Below are positions 42,537-52,128 of a stretch of DNA of 64,000 bases, one piece after another. The translations under genes and the position numbers were made by a program. The first letter of the stretch is position 1. Every line of letters starts with the position of its first letter. The notes beneath the pieces are model-generated. The model ran no database searches, had not been told where the DNA came from, and worked only from the letters and a program-made list of their open reading frames with translations. The stretch comes from Flavobacteriales bacterium BRH_c54 (GTDB lineage Bacteria > Bacteroidota > Bacteroidia > Flavobacteriales_E > Vicingaceae), in contig LADZ01000021.1 of NCBI GenBank assembly GCA_000961845.1, positions 62,001-126,000 on the forward strand, given 5' to 3'.

Positions 42537-42597
42537 TCTTTATTATTGCTTTGACATAAGTCAATACGCAATTTTGTAAAAATACTAAAATATTACA

Positions 42598-43311
42598 ATG
42601 ACAAAGTTAAGTGTTAATATTAATAAAATTGCAACCATTAGAAATGCTCGTGGAGGAAATTTGCCCGATTTAGTTCAGATGGCTAAAGATTGTGAAAAAT
42701 TTGGTGCTGAAGGAATTACTGTCCATCCAAGACCAGACGAAAGACATATAAGGTACAAAGATGTTTATGATTTAAGTCCGGTTGTAACCACAGAGTTTAA
42801 TATTGAAGGTTTTCCAAACACTAAATTTATTGAGTTGGTATTGGATGTTAAACCCACTCAAGTTACCTTAGTTCCAGACCCTCCCGGAGTATTAACTTCT
42901 AACGCAGGTTGGGATACCGTAAAACAAAAAGATTTTTTAAAGGAAGTGATAAACACCTTTAAGCAACAAAACATTAGAACTTCTATTTTTGTAGATACCA
43001 ATTTAGAAAACATAAAAAATGCCGTTGATACCGGAACTGATAGAATAGAATTTTATACCGGTCCGTATGCTGAAGATTTTCCAAACAACAAAGAGAAAGC
43101 CATTGCTACTTATGTTGAAGCAGCTAACTTAGCTCATTCATTAGGGTTGGAAATAAATGCCGGACACGATTTAAATTTGGATAATCTTAACTTTTTTAAA
43201 ACTAATATTCCTTATTTAAAAGAAGTATCTATTGGTCATGCTTTAATTTGTGATGCCCTGTATTTTGGCATGGAATTAACTATAAAAAAATATTTAAACT
43301 GTTTAAAATAA
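42598..43311 (+). CDS. pdxJ: Pyridoxine 5'-phosphate synthase
   Basis: A 237-residue TIM-barrel enzyme that condenses deoxyxylulose 5-phosphate with 3-amino-2-oxopropyl phosphate to make PNP, the B6 precursor. Motifs include [60 protein letters not shown] and [12 protein letters not shown]. It supplies the cofactor used by GlyA and AspC encoded nearby, although no regulation is visible. A lipoprotein gene follows 12 nt after. Confidence 0.96.
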   Translation: MTKLSVNINKIATIRNARGGNLPDLVQMAKDCEKFGAEGITVHPRPDERHIRYKDVYDLSPVVTTEFNIEGFPNTKFIELVLDVKPTQVTLVPDPPGVLTSNAGWDTVKQKDFLKEVINTFKQQNIRTSIFVDTNLENIKNAVDTGTDRIEFYTGPYAEDFPNNKEKAIATYVEAANLAHSLGLEINAGHDLNLDNLNFFKTNIPYLKEVSIGHALICDALYFGMELTIKKYLNCLK

Positions 43312-43323
43312 AAACAAATTCAT

Positions 43324-43854
43324 ATGAAAATATTTATCCCCATATCAATTCTTGTGATTTTTGCTTCCTGTAAATCAACAAAAGAAACAACTACAGAAGT
43401 GACCAACACAACCAACACGACAGAAACTACTAAAACTGATGCTGCTCCAACTTTTAAAGAAGTTATTTTTAGCACACTAAGCGAAGGTAATAATGGTGGC
43501 TTTTTAGGAAAACAAAATATAGTGATAACTTCTCAAGAAAAATTAGAAGAAATTTGGAATGAAGCTTATTCCAACTACATGAAAAAACCTACCGTTCCCG
43601 TATTGAATTTTGAAAACAAAATGGTTTTATTAACCACTATGGGAGAACAAAATAATGGTGGCTTTTCTATAAAAGTGGCATCCATAACAGAGCACGAAAA
43701 CAATATTATGATTATTGTAGAGGAAAATATTCCTGATAATAATTGTATGACCACTTCTGTCATTACTTATCCTTATGAAATAATAGAAATGCCTACAACC
43801 ATTAAAAAAGTAGTGTTTAAAAATGTAGAAAAAATTTATTCTTGCGAAGAATAA
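43324..43854 (+). CDS. Lipoprotein with PrcB-like C-terminal domain
   Basis: A 176-residue protein with a lipoprotein signal (ILVIFASC, lipid Cys at 16), a Thr/Asn-rich linker of about 25 residues and a C-terminal domain of about 110 residues. NKMVLLTTMGEQNNGGFSIK, then the conserved NCMTTSVITYPYEIIEMP, fit the PrcB C-terminal domain found in the protease-complex subunit of Bacteroidota and in other lipoproteins. No protease gene is adjacent. It is likely co-transcribed with pdxJ. Confidence 0.7.
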   Translation: MKIFIPISILVIFASCKSTKETTTEVTNTTNTTETTKTDAAPTFKEVIFSTLSEGNNGGFLGKQNIVITSQEKLEEIWNEAYSNYMKKPTVPVLNFENKMVLLTTMGEQNNGGFSIKVASITEHENNIMIIVEENIPDNNCMTTSVITYPYEIIEMPTTIKKVVFKNVEKIYSCEE

Positions 43855-43858
43855 AACC

Positions 43859-44773
43859 CTATTCTACTGTTAAATAAGGACTAATTTTTTCAATAGTAGC
43901 TTTATCTAACAAATGAAGTTTGTTTAAATCTGCTACAGATTTATAACTACCATTGGCTTTTCTATATTTTTCAATAGCATTAGCTATTTTCCAGTTTATA
44001 TACGGATGTTGTTTTAACACCTCAGCCGTAGCTTTATTAATATTAATTTTTTGAACTCTATCAGAAACCACAATTTGTGGCAAAGCGATTTGATAAGTTT
44101 CTTCTGAAAACCCCCAAACTTCTTTCAATTGTTCTTTAGCAATAAAACCTCCAAGCAAATCTCTATACTTTATTATTCTGCTAGAATAAACCGGACCAAT
44201 ACCTTTTATATTCGTAAGCATAACACTATCGGCTGTATTAATGTCAATTTTCTGTGAATAATCCTTTTTCTCAAACTTATTTTCAACAGATTTTTTTACT
44301 GGCTTATCGTATTGATAATTGGTTTTCTCAATAGTTTCTGGTAATAAAATATGTGGAAAAAGCAGTTTATAATGTTTATCACTAATGCCGTAAATCTTTT
44401 TTACATCAGCTTTGATTTTCCAATTTCCGCCTTTAGCTTTATAATTATTAATAATTTTTATTTGCCAGTCTCTAAATCCTAATTGCTTCCATTCTTCATC
44501 AGAAATGGTATTAGGATCAAAATCAAACAGAGTGATGGATAATGCTTGTTTATTTTTTTGTTGGTAAGCTTGCTTTTGCTCGTTTCTCTGCTCATTCAAC
44601 TCTTTTTCAAAAGCTAAAATCGCATCTTCATACTCCGTAAAATCAGGTGTATTTTGTTGTTTTAGATAATCAACAAAAGGAAAAGAAAATAGTATTAGTA
44701 AAAGAATAATGAGTAAAACAATTACTCCTCTTTTTTCACTTTTGGTGAAAGAAAAGTATTCTTTTATGCTCAT
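43859..44773 (-). CDS. Membrane protein with ComEA-type helix-hairpin-helix repeats
   Basis: A 304-residue protein with one membrane anchor (GVIVLLIILLLILFSFPFVD), a charged coiled coil, and three HhH units. The clearest is DINTADSVMLTNIKGIGPVY; another is INKATAEVLKQHPYINWKIA. Such repeats bind DNA in ComEA, which pulls DNA through the envelope during transformation, but no other com gene is adjacent. The gene abuts the AGCS symporter gene upstream with no gap, so the pair may share a transcript. Confidence 0.8.
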   Translation of the reverse strand: MSIKEYFSFTKSEKRGVIVLLIILLLILFSFPFVDYLKQQNTPDFTEYEDAILAFEKELNEQRNEQKQAYQQKNKQALSITLFDFDPNTISDEEWKQLGFRDWQIKIINNYKAKGGNWKIKADVKKIYGISDKHYKLLFPHILLPETIEKTNYQYDKPVKKSVENKFEKKDYSQKIDINTADSVMLTNIKGIGPVYSSRIIKYRDLLGGFIAKEQLKEVWGFSEETYQIALPQIVVSDRVQKININKATAEVLKQHPYINWKIANAIEKYRKANGSYKSVADLNKLHLLDKATIEKISPYLTVE

Positions 44774-46384
44774 CTATTTAGAATTAACAAAAGATTTAAT
44801 ACCTTTTTTGTATTTTTTTAATTCATCACTAACCTTAGATGATAATAGAACTAATCCGATAATATTAGGGAAAACCATTGCGAAAATCATAGCATCAGAA
44901 AAATCTATTACTGCACCTAACCCAATTGATGAGCCAATCACAACAAAGGTAACAAACAACAATTTATACGTAATATCCATCACTTCTCCTTTACCGAATA
45001 AAAATTTCCAAGCTTGTAACCCATAATAACTCCATGATAACATAGTTGAAACCGCAAATAATACAACTGCAATTGTCAACACCCAAGAAAATCCCGGAAT
45101 TACAGTATCAAAAGCCGAAGCTGTTAAGTTAACACCTTCCACATTTCCTTGTCCGTATTCAAAAAAGCCTCCTTCAATATTAGTAATGATGATAACTAGA
45201 GAAGTCATCGTACAAATTACAACTGTATCAATAAAAGGTTCTAATAAAGCTACCACGCCTTCACTTGCTGGGAATTTTGTTCTAACAGCCGAGTGAGCAA
45301 TTGCAGCAGAACCTACTCCCGCTTCATTTGAAAATGCTGCTCTCTGAAAACCAACAATTAAAACTCCTACAACACCACCTAAAGCAGCATCAGGAGAAAA
45401 AGCTCCATCGAATATCATCCCAAAAGCTGTTGGAATTAATGAGAAGTTCATTCCTAAAATAATTAATGCCGCACCAACATAAATAGCCGCCATAAATGGA
45501 ACTACTTTTTCCGTAACCGAACCAATTCTTTTAATTCCACCAATAATTACTACTCCAACAATAATTGCCATTATAATACCTAATCCAAAACCTGCAAAAC
45601 CACTCTCAATCCCTAAACGTTGTATAATCTGTGCTGCTGCCTGATTGGCTTGAAACATATTTCCACCTCCAAAAGAACCACCCACACACATTATTGCAAA
45701 AAATACAGCTAATATTTTTCCTATTACTCCTAATCCTTTTTCTTTTAATCCTTTTGATAAGTAATACATTGGTCCTCCATGCACCGTTCCTTCAGGAGTA
45801 ACTTCTCTGTATTTTACACCAAGTGTACATTCTGTAAATTTTGATGCCATACCCAAGAAACCGGCAATAATCATCCATAATGTAGCACCTGGTCCTCCCA
45901 AAGCTACAGCAACTGCAACTCCTGCAATATTTCCTAATCCAACTGTTGCAGACAAAGCCGCTGTTAATGCCTGAAAATGAGAAACCTCCCCTTCCCCTTC
46001 ACTTCTTTCATGTTGAACTGTTTCAAATACATTTCCTCCCGGTGTTGGATCTCCTTCTGCTAAATCTGCTGTATGTTTATCAATTCCATCATAATCTCCT
46101 TTAACAATTTTAACGGCTGTTTTTAATAATGTAAAATTGGCAAACCTAAAATACAAAGTAAAATACAACGCTCCTCCAATTAAAACAATTAAAACTATAG
46201 GAACTGAATATCCTGCAATAGTTACAGGAAAAAATATTACTGCTCCTACTGCATCTGCTATAGGTCTAAAAAATGAATCTATTTTTTGATCAATACTCAT
46301 TTCTTCTCCTTGATTTTGAGCAAAAGAAAAAATTGGCATAAACCCCGAAAGAACAGTTAGTAGTAATGTCTTAATTTTTAGCAT
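44774..46384 (-). CDS. AGCS-family sodium:alanine/amino-acid symporter
   Basis: A 536-residue transporter with about 11 membrane segments and an N-terminal hydrophobic leader. Family signatures are visible: [20 protein letters not shown] (the sodium site loop), [20 protein letters not shown]-like segment, [20 protein letters not shown], and [20 protein letters not shown]. It carries alanine or glycine into the cell with sodium. A good promoter lies immediately upstream (46413-46443), so this is the first gene of its unit with the HhH protein. Confidence 0.92.
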   Translation of the reverse strand: MLKIKTLLLTVLSGFMPIFSFAQNQGEEMSIDQKIDSFFRPIADAVGAVIFFPVTIAGYSVPIVLIVLIGGALYFTLYFRFANFTLLKTAVKIVKGDYDGIDKHTADLAEGDPTPGGNVFETVQHERSEGEGEVSHFQALTAALSATVGLGNIAGVAVAVALGGPGATLWMIIAGFLGMASKFTECTLGVKYREVTPEGTVHGGPMYYLSKGLKEKGLGVIGKILAVFFAIMCVGGSFGGGNMFQANQAAAQIIQRLGIESGFAGFGLGIIMAIIVGVVIIGGIKRIGSVTEKVVPFMAAIYVGAALIILGMNFSLIPTAFGMIFDGAFSPDAALGGVVGVLIVGFQRAAFSNEAGVGSAAIAHSAVRTKFPASEGVVALLEPFIDTVVICTMTSLVIIITNIEGGFFEYGQGNVEGVNLTASAFDTVIPGFSWVLTIAVVLFAVSTMLSWSYYGLQAWKFLFGKGEVMDITYKLLFVTFVVIGSSIGLGAVIDFSDAMIFAMVFPNIIGLVLLSSKVSDELKKYKKGIKSFVNSK

Positions 46385-46412
46385 AATTGAGTTGTTAATT
46401 TTTGAATTCGTC

Positions 46413-46443
46413 CAAAAGTAGTAAAATATTAATTGAATGACAA
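46413..46443 (-). promoter_or_regulatory. Consensus promoter of the AGCS symporter gene
   Basis: On the minus strand TTG (46441-46443), 20 nt of spacer and TACTTTTG (46413-46420) match TTG-N17-23-TAnnTTTG closely. The leader would be about 20-25 nt. Confidence 0.65.
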
Positions 46444-46652
46444 AAACACTTTTTTAAATGTTTTCATTAGTTTTAAACTAAACATTCTCCATTACATAAT
46501 TCCTATAAATTTAATCTACTACACTGTTCATCTAATTTAAAAGCTGTATTGTCCTTAATTATTACCCTCTTATCGAAGTTAAAATTGCCTTAATATCTAA
46601 TTAACCTCCCTTCCTACACATTCCGTTTAATATTGCCATTAAATTAAAGAAA

Positions 46653-47531
46653 ATGCAATTGAAGGAAAAATTTAATCATAATGATGACTTTTGGTTTAAC
46701 AAGGTTACTAATTCACCAATTTATAATAACGAAGGTTTAAAGCAACAATACATCTCTTTATACAAAAGAAACAAGGAATTAGTAAACAGTTTAAACTATG
46801 CGAAAATAATTCAAAAGGGGATTTTACCCAAAGACCGTCATTTTAACAGAGTTTTTAGTGATGCTTTTGTTTATTACCAACCTCAATCCTATATCAGTGG
46901 CGATTTTTATTGGATAGGCGAACATAAAAACTTTAAAATATTTGCTGTTGGAGATTGTACCGGGCATGGTGTTCCAGGAGCATTGCTCACCATGCTGGCT
47001 CAAAGTTTTTTAAATTATATTATTTTAGGAAAAAAAATAATTCATCCAACTACTATTCTTAAAGAGTTTGACAAAAAATTTATAGAAACTTTTTTGGGAG
47101 ATAATGATGATGTTTTTCATAACGATTGGATAGACATAGCACTTTGTTGTTACGATGAAAGTGAAAAGAAAATATATTTTTCGGGAGCTAAAAGAAAATT
47201 ACTACATGTTGGTAAAAATAACTCTACTATATATAATGGTAACAATTATCCCATTGGAGGTTGGCAATTAGAGTTAAACAGAAATTTTAATCATCATGAG
47301 TTTAAGGTTAATAAAGGAGATATGATTTATATTGGTTCAGATGGTTTTCAGGATCAAATTGGTGGAGAAAAAAATAAGAAATTTGGCTCTAAACAACTAC
47401 ATCAGTTACTTTCATCAATTATAGAAATGCCTTGTGAACTACAACTAAAACACCTTAAGGTAACCTTTAACAAATGGAAAACAAACTCCGAACAATTAGA
47501 TGATATTTGTTTAATGGGAATTAGAATTTAA
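46653..47531 (+). CDS. SpoIIE-type PP2C serine phosphatase
   Basis: A 292-residue protein, mostly a SpoIIE/RsbU phosphatase domain. Metal-ligand motifs are YISGDFYWIGE, FAVGDCTGHGVPGALLTMLA, DWIDIALCCYDE, YIGSDGFQDQIGG and the closing QLDDICLMGIRI. The N-terminal 60 residues are a helical linker (KRNKELVNSLNYAKIIQKGI) of the type that connects a sensor to this domain, but no sensor is fused here. It would dephosphorylate a STAS-type regulator; a STAS-like protein is encoded at 36211, though no link is shown. Confidence 0.85.
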   Translation: MQLKEKFNHNDDFWFNKVTNSPIYNNEGLKQQYISLYKRNKELVNSLNYAKIIQKGILPKDRHFNRVFSDAFVYYQPQSYISGDFYWIGEHKNFKIFAVGDCTGHGVPGALLTMLAQSFLNYIILGKKIIHPTTILKEFDKKFIETFLGDNDDVFHNDWIDIALCCYDESEKKIYFSGAKRKLLHVGKNNSTIYNGNNYPIGGWQLELNRNFNHHEFKVNKGDMIYIGSDGFQDQIGGEKNKKFGSKQLHQLLSSIIEMPCELQLKHLKVTFNKWKTNSEQLDDICLMGIRI

Positions 47532-47586
47532 ATCGCTCTTTAAATTAAGAATTAATGTAGTAAGTTTACGTTTTCAAATCGTTGAT

Positions 47587-48504
47587 ATGATTTCGGTGCT
47601 TATTCCAATATATAATTATGATGTAACCCACTTTGTTGAAACACTTTACCAACAAGGGAAAGCTTCGGGAATAAATTTTGAAATAATTTTAATGGACGAT
47701 GCTTCTTCCGACAATTTCAGGAAAATTAACCAACAATGGCAAACAAAACCGGAAATTAGCTATATACAATTAGAACAAAATGTAGGTAGAGCTAAAATTA
47801 GAAATCTGTTAGCCGAAAAAGCACAATATGCTTATTTACTTTTTCAAGATTGTGATGCAGAAATTGCATCTCCCTCCTATTTTGAAAATTACCTTACTCA
47901 ATGCCAAGAAAATAAAGTTGTTTGTGGTGGAACTATTTATAAAGAGGAAACTCCAAAAGACAGCTCATTAATGCTTAGATGGAAATACGGTAAAGAACGA
48001 GAAGAAAAATCTGCTGAAAAAAGACAACAACAACCAAATGCAGCTTTTACTACCAATAATTTTTTAATCCCAAAGAAAATTTTTAACACCATTAAATTTG
48101 ATGAAAGCTTAGTAAAATATGGACATGAAGACACCTTATTTGGTTACGAATTGTCTCAACAAAACATTATTATTCATCACATTAACAATCCGCTTATACA
48201 TGTTGGTTTAGAAAGTGCAGCTGTTTTTTTACAAAAAACTGAAGAAGGTATAAAAAATCTTATTCAGATAATACAAACTAAAAAGCCGGAAAAAAAATTC
48301 TATCAAGATGTTAAATTACTCTCTTACTTCTTAATAATTAAAGCTTACCGTTTAAATTGGTTGTTTAATTTGTTGTATCAACTTTTTTATCAAAAAATAT
48401 ATAAGCACCTGAAAAACAACACAAACCCTACCATAAAATATTTCGATTTATATAAAATTTTACTTCTTAATTATTACTTCAACTTATCCTCAAAAAAACG
48501 TTAA
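47587..48504 (+). CDS. Family 2 glycosyltransferase
   Basis: A 305-residue cytoplasmic GT-A enzyme. The start MISVLIPIYNYD, the nucleotide-binding ILMDDASSD region, and DCDAEIASPSYFENYL (DxD-type metal site) place it in GT2. The C-terminal 70 residues are rich in aromatic residues and Lys (KIYKHLKNNTNPTIKYFDLY) and may contact the membrane. It probably adds a sugar to a surface polysaccharide or glycolipid. It sits alone between the SpoIIE-type phosphatase gene and parC. Confidence 0.85.
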   Translation: MISVLIPIYNYDVTHFVETLYQQGKASGINFEIILMDDASSDNFRKINQQWQTKPEISYIQLEQNVGRAKIRNLLAEKAQYAYLLFQDCDAEIASPSYFENYLTQCQENKVVCGGTIYKEETPKDSSLMLRWKYGKEREEKSAEKRQQQPNAAFTTNNFLIPKKIFNTIKFDESLVKYGHEDTLFGYELSQQNIIIHHINNPLIHVGLESAAVFLQKTEEGIKNLIQIIQTKKPEKKFYQDVKLLSYFLIIKAYRLNWLFNLLYQLFYQKIYKHLKNNTNPTIKYFDLYKILLLNYYFNLSSKKR

Positions 48505-48546
48505 TAAAACAATTTAAGTCGGTGTGTTTTAATTAGTAAAATCTAT

Positions 48547-48554
48547 TAAATTTG
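48547..48554 (+). promoter_or_regulatory. Putative -7 box of parC
   Basis: TAAATTTG matches TAnnTTTG 43 nt before the parC ATG. No clear TTG lies at the -33 distance. Confidence 0.3.
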
Positions 48555-48597
48555 GAGCTAATTATTTTTTTAGTAAAACTAGAAACTAAAACAAAAC

Positions 48598-51327
48598 ATG
48601 TCAGAAGAACAAACACCAGAAAGAGACGAAGAGTTTGATAACGATAATGGTGATAATTCATTAGGAAATGTAATTCACATTTCAGGAATGTACAAAGAAT
48701 GGTTTTTAGACTATGCTTCGTATGTAATTCTTGAGCGTGCTGTACCTCATTTATATGATGGACTAAAACCTGTTCAACGAAGAATATTGCACTCCATGAA
48801 AGAAATGGATGATGGACGTTACAACAAAGTAGCGAACATTATCGGTAATACCATGAAATATCACCCTCATGGTGATGCTTCTATTGGTGATGCATTAGTT
48901 CAATTAGGACAAAAAGATTTACTAATAGATTGCCAAGGAAACTGGGGGAATATTTTTACCGGTGACCGTGCTGCAGCTCCCAGGTACATTGAAGCCCGAT
49001 TAACAAAATTTGCCTTAGAAGTTGTATTTAATGCTAAAACTACCACTTGGCTATCGTCTTATGATGGAAGAAATAAAGAACCTTTTACCTTACCTGTAAA
49101 ATTTCCGCTTTTATTAGCTCAAGGTGTTGAAGGTATTGCCGTTGGTATGGCCTGTAAAATCTTACCTCACAATTTTAACGAACTTATTGATGCTTCTATA
49201 GCTCACCTTAAAGGTAAAAAGTTTACCCTTCTACCCGATTTTATAACTGGTGGATCGGCAGATTTTTCAGGTTATAATGACGGATTAAGAGGTGGAAGAG
49301 TTAAAGTAAGAGCTAAAATTGTTCAAGAAGATAAAACATTACTAAAAATTACCGAACTTCCTTTTGGAACAACTACAGATAAACTGATTGAATCTATCTT
49401 AAAAGCAAACTCTAAAGGAAAAATAAAAATTAAAAAAGTAGAAGATAATACTTCCGAATTTGTAGAGATATTACTTCATTTGCCTTCAGGAGTTTCTCCT
49501 GATAAAATGATAGATGCATTGTATGCTTTTACAGATTGCGAAATATCTATTTCTCCCAATGCTGCAGTTATTGAAAACGATAAACCACAGTTTTTAGGAG
49601 TTACAGAAATGCTAAGACTCTCTACCGACCAAACGGTAGAACTGCTAAAAAAAGAGCTGGAAATCAGAAAAGGTGAGTTGGAAGAACAATGGCATTTTTC
49701 ATCTTTAGAAAAAATCTTCATCGAAAATAAAATTTATGTAAAACTACATGGACTAGGTTACGAAGAAGCTATTACGCTTACACAAGAACTTTTAAAACCT
49801 TTTGAAAAACAGCTTATAAGAGCAGTTACGGAAGATGATGTAAAACACTTACTAGAAATTAAAATGAGACGTATTACTCGTCATGATGCTGAAAAAGCAG
49901 ACGAGAAATTGTTATCATTAGAAGAAGAATTAGCCAAAACCAAACATTACCTTGCTAATTTAATTGAATATGCCATTGATTATTTTAAAGAACTTAAAAA
50001 GAAATATGGTGAAGGCAGAGAACGTAAAACAGAAATTCGTTCTTTCGAAAATATTGATGCAGCTAAAGTAGCTGTAAGCAACGCCAAGTTATATGTTAAT
50101 AAAGAAGAAGGTTTTATAGGACATAGTTTAAAAAGAGGCGAAGGAGAATTTGTTACCGATTGTTCTGATATAGATGATATAATTGTTTTCCGAGAAGATG
50201 GCAAAATGGTTGTTACCAAAATTGCTAATAAAACCTTTGCTGGTAAAGGAATTATCCATGTTGGCGTATGGAAAAAAGGCGACAAACGTACTATCTATAA
50301 CATGATTTATCAGGATGGAAAAACCGGACCTTCTTACATGAAAAGGTTTGATGTTACTTCTATTACCAGAGATAAAGAATACGATTTAACCAAAGGCTCA
50401 ACAAGTTCTAAAGTACTTTGGTTTTCTGCCAATCCTAATGGAGAAGCTGAAACGGTATTAGTAAAACTTCGTCCGAAAGCTAATGTTAGAAAACTAAAAT
50501 TTGAAATAGATTTTTCCGAATTAGCCATCAAAGGCAGAGGAGCTAACGGAAACCGAGTAACGAAATATAGTATCGCTAAAATTGAACTGAAAGAAAAAGG
50601 TGTTTCTACCCTTTCTGCACGTAAAATTTGGTTTGATGATACGGTACAACGCTTAAACTCTGAGGGCAGAGGTGAATTTTTAGGTGAATTTGGTTCTGAA
50701 GATAAAATTCTTACCATTATGCAAAGTGGCGAGTATCAACTTACGGGCTTCGATTTGTTTACCAAGTTCGATGAAGATATGATAGTTATTGAAAAGTGGA
50801 ACAGAAAAAAACCAGTAACCGCCATTTATTTTGATGGAGAAAAAGAACAATACAATGTGAAAAGATTCTTGATTGAGCCTACCGATAAAAAAACATTGTT
50901 TATTACTGAACACGAAAAGTCTTTCTTAGAAATTGTTACCACAGATTGGATTCCTCAAGTACAAGTAAATTTTGCTAAAGTAAAAGGAGTAGAAAAAGAA
51001 CCTGAAATAATTAATTTAGAAGAGTTTATTGCTGTAAAAGGAATGAAAGCTATAGGAAATCGATTAACTGCTAATAAGGTTAAAAATATAGATTTATTAG
51101 AGCCTCTACCTTATGAAGAAATAGTTGAAAAAACTACTGAAAATGAAGTTGATCAACAAGATGAAGAAATAATTACTGAATCAACAAATAATGATGATTC
51201 CGGTACAGAACAAGAACAAACTAAGGAAAAAGATACTGCCCCCAAACAACAAACTTCATCTGCTCATAAACCCAAGCCTATTAAGGATATTTCTGACGAA
51301 GAAGCTAGCCAAATGAAATTGTTTTAA
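48598..51327 (+). CDS. parC: DNA topoisomerase IV subunit A
   Basis: A 909-residue type IIA topoisomerase A subunit that decatenates daughter chromosomes. The 5Y-CAP region includes GLKPVQRRILHSMKEMDDGR, KYHPHGDASIGDAL and the catalytic Tyr (Y130) in AAAPRYIEARLTKFA. The quinolone-resistance region is unremarkable. The C-terminal part holds beta-propeller-like blades, without the GyrA-box, and an acidic/polar tail. GVEGIAVGM supports ParC-type assignment. The parE gene, usually just upstream in this phylum, is not in the window. A strong terminator overlaps the stop codon. Confidence 0.93.
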   Translation: MSEEQTPERDEEFDNDNGDNSLGNVIHISGMYKEWFLDYASYVILERAVPHLYDGLKPVQRRILHSMKEMDDGRYNKVANIIGNTMKYHPHGDASIGDALVQLGQKDLLIDCQGNWGNIFTGDRAAAPRYIEARLTKFALEVVFNAKTTTWLSSYDGRNKEPFTLPVKFPLLLAQGVEGIAVGMACKILPHNFNELIDASIAHLKGKKFTLLPDFITGGSADFSGYNDGLRGGRVKVRAKIVQEDKTLLKITELPFGTTTDKLIESILKANSKGKIKIKKVEDNTSEFVEILLHLPSGVSPDKMIDALYAFTDCEISISPNAAVIENDKPQFLGVTEMLRLSTDQTVELLKKELEIRKGELEEQWHFSSLEKIFIENKIYVKLHGLGYEEAITLTQELLKPFEKQLIRAVTEDDVKHLLEIKMRRITRHDAEKADEKLLSLEEELAKTKHYLANLIEYAIDYFKELKKKYGEGRERKTEIRSFENIDAAKVAVSNAKLYVNKEEGFIGHSLKRGEGEFVTDCSDIDDIIVFREDGKMVVTKIANKTFAGKGIIHVGVWKKGDKRTIYNMIYQDGKTGPSYMKRFDVTSITRDKEYDLTKGSTSSKVLWFSANPNGEAETVLVKLRPKANVRKLKFEIDFSELAIKGRGANGNRVTKYSIAKIELKEKGVSTLSARKIWFDDTVQRLNSEGRGEFLGEFGSEDKILTIMQSGEYQLTGFDLFTKFDEDMIVIEKWNRKKPVTAIYFDGEKEQYNVKRFLIEPTDKKTLFITEHEKSFLEIVTTDWIPQVQVNFAKVKGVEKEPEIINLEEFIAVKGMKAIGNRLTANKVKNIDLLEPLPYEEIVEKTTENEVDQQDEEIITESTNNDDSGTEQEQTKEKDTAPKQQTSSAHKPKPIKDISDEEASQMKLF

Positions 51328-51362
51328 AAAAACAGCCGTTAAAAAAAATTAACGGCTGTTTT
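51327..51362 (+). terminator. parC terminator
   Basis: AACAGCCGTTAA (51331-51342) pairs perfectly with TTAACGGCTGTT (51349-51360) around six A residues, and short A and T runs extend the stem. It begins at the end of the parC stop codon. Confidence 0.9.
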
Positions 51363-51383
51363 CAAATATAAAAATTGGGATTT

Positions 51384-51533
51384 TTACAAAGAATAATTAT
51401 TTCCAGACATATCAAATATTTTACTTGATTTTTTAGTTTTATTGGCTTCATGAGATGTTGTTGATACTCCGTCTAGCAACCTTAAGGCTAAAACCAATAA
51501 TAAAAGGGCAAAGAAGAATATCGCTATAAACAT
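51384..51533 (-). CDS. Small single-pass membrane protein (49 aa)
   Basis: The protein starts at ATG 51533 (MFIAIFFFALLLLVLALRLL), followed by a polar tail with Ser/Lys (TKKSSKIFDMSGNNYSL). It has one membrane segment and a short cytoplasmic or periplasmic tail. An in-frame ATG at 51602 exists, but the consensus promoter at 51560-51589 lies inside that longer version, so I use the shorter start. It is bounded by the parC terminator and divergent sixA. No family is recognised. Confidence 0.6.
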   Translation of the reverse strand: MFIAIFFFALLLLVLALRLLDGVSTTSHEANKTKKSSKIFDMSGNNYSL

Positions 51534-51559
51534 ATCGTCTAAAATTTGATTTTCATCTA

Positions 51560-51589
51560 CAAAAATACTATTTTTATCGAAACAAACAA
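51560..51589 (-). promoter_or_regulatory. Consensus promoter of the 49-aa membrane protein gene
   Basis: TTG (51587-51589), 19 nt of spacer and TATTTTTG (51560-51567) on the minus strand match the Bacteroidota consensus well. The leader would be about 20-25 nt before the ATG at 51533. Confidence 0.65.
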
Positions 51590-51630
51590 ATTTAATCGAC
51601 AAAAATTAACAGTTCATCGAATATTTTAAT

Positions 51631-52125
51631 ATGAAAACCATTTATTTAATTAGACATGCAAAATCAAGTTGGGAAAACCATAGGTTATCTGATTTTGAAA
51701 GACCTTTAAACACTAGAGGTATAAATGATACTGAAATAATAGGTAAAGAATTAAATAAATTAAACTTTAATCCCGAACAAATAATTGCGAGTACATCAGT
51801 GCGTACTACCGCTACTATACAGTTATTATGCGAACATATTAACTATAGCTTTAAACATGTAATATTCAACTCAAAGTTATATCATCCCTCAAAAGAAAAT
51901 TTTATACGCATACTAGAAGACTTACCGGACGAACTGGAAAGTGTTGCTTTGGTTAGCCACAATTATGGCATTTCTGAGTTTGCCGATTACCTTACCGAAA
52001 ACTTTATGGAAGCAATGCCTACTTGCGCTGTAGTTTGTATTACCTTAGAAATTAATTCTTGGAAAGAAATTGTTAGAGGCTTAGGTACAACTAAATGGTA
52101 TATTTACCCTAAAATGTTAAGGTAA
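51631..52125 (+). CDS. sixA: SixA-like histidine phosphatase
   Basis: A 164-residue phosphatase of the SixA branch of the histidine phosphatase superfamily. The catalytic His is H9 in LIRHAKSSW with R8, a second His is H110 in VALVSHNYG, and TSVRTTATIQLL gives another conserved Arg. SixA removes phosphate from His in phosphotransfer domains. Whether it acts on the phosphorelay of the 825-10051 operon is unknown, and no HPt domain is seen in the window. It ends 3 nt before the glycosyltransferase gene on the other strand. Confidence 0.9.
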   Translation: MKTIYLIRHAKSSWENHRLSDFERPLNTRGINDTEIIGKELNKLNFNPEQIIASTSVRTTATIQLLCEHINYSFKHVIFNSKLYHPSKENFIRILEDLPDELESVALVSHNYGISEFADYLTENFMEAMPTCAVVCITLEINSWKEIVRGLGTTKWYIYPKMLR

Positions 52126-52128
52126 ATT

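Noticed and set aside
50334-50717. 127-codon minus-strand frame inside parC
   Set aside because: It is fully covered by the topoisomerase gene and lacks independent support.
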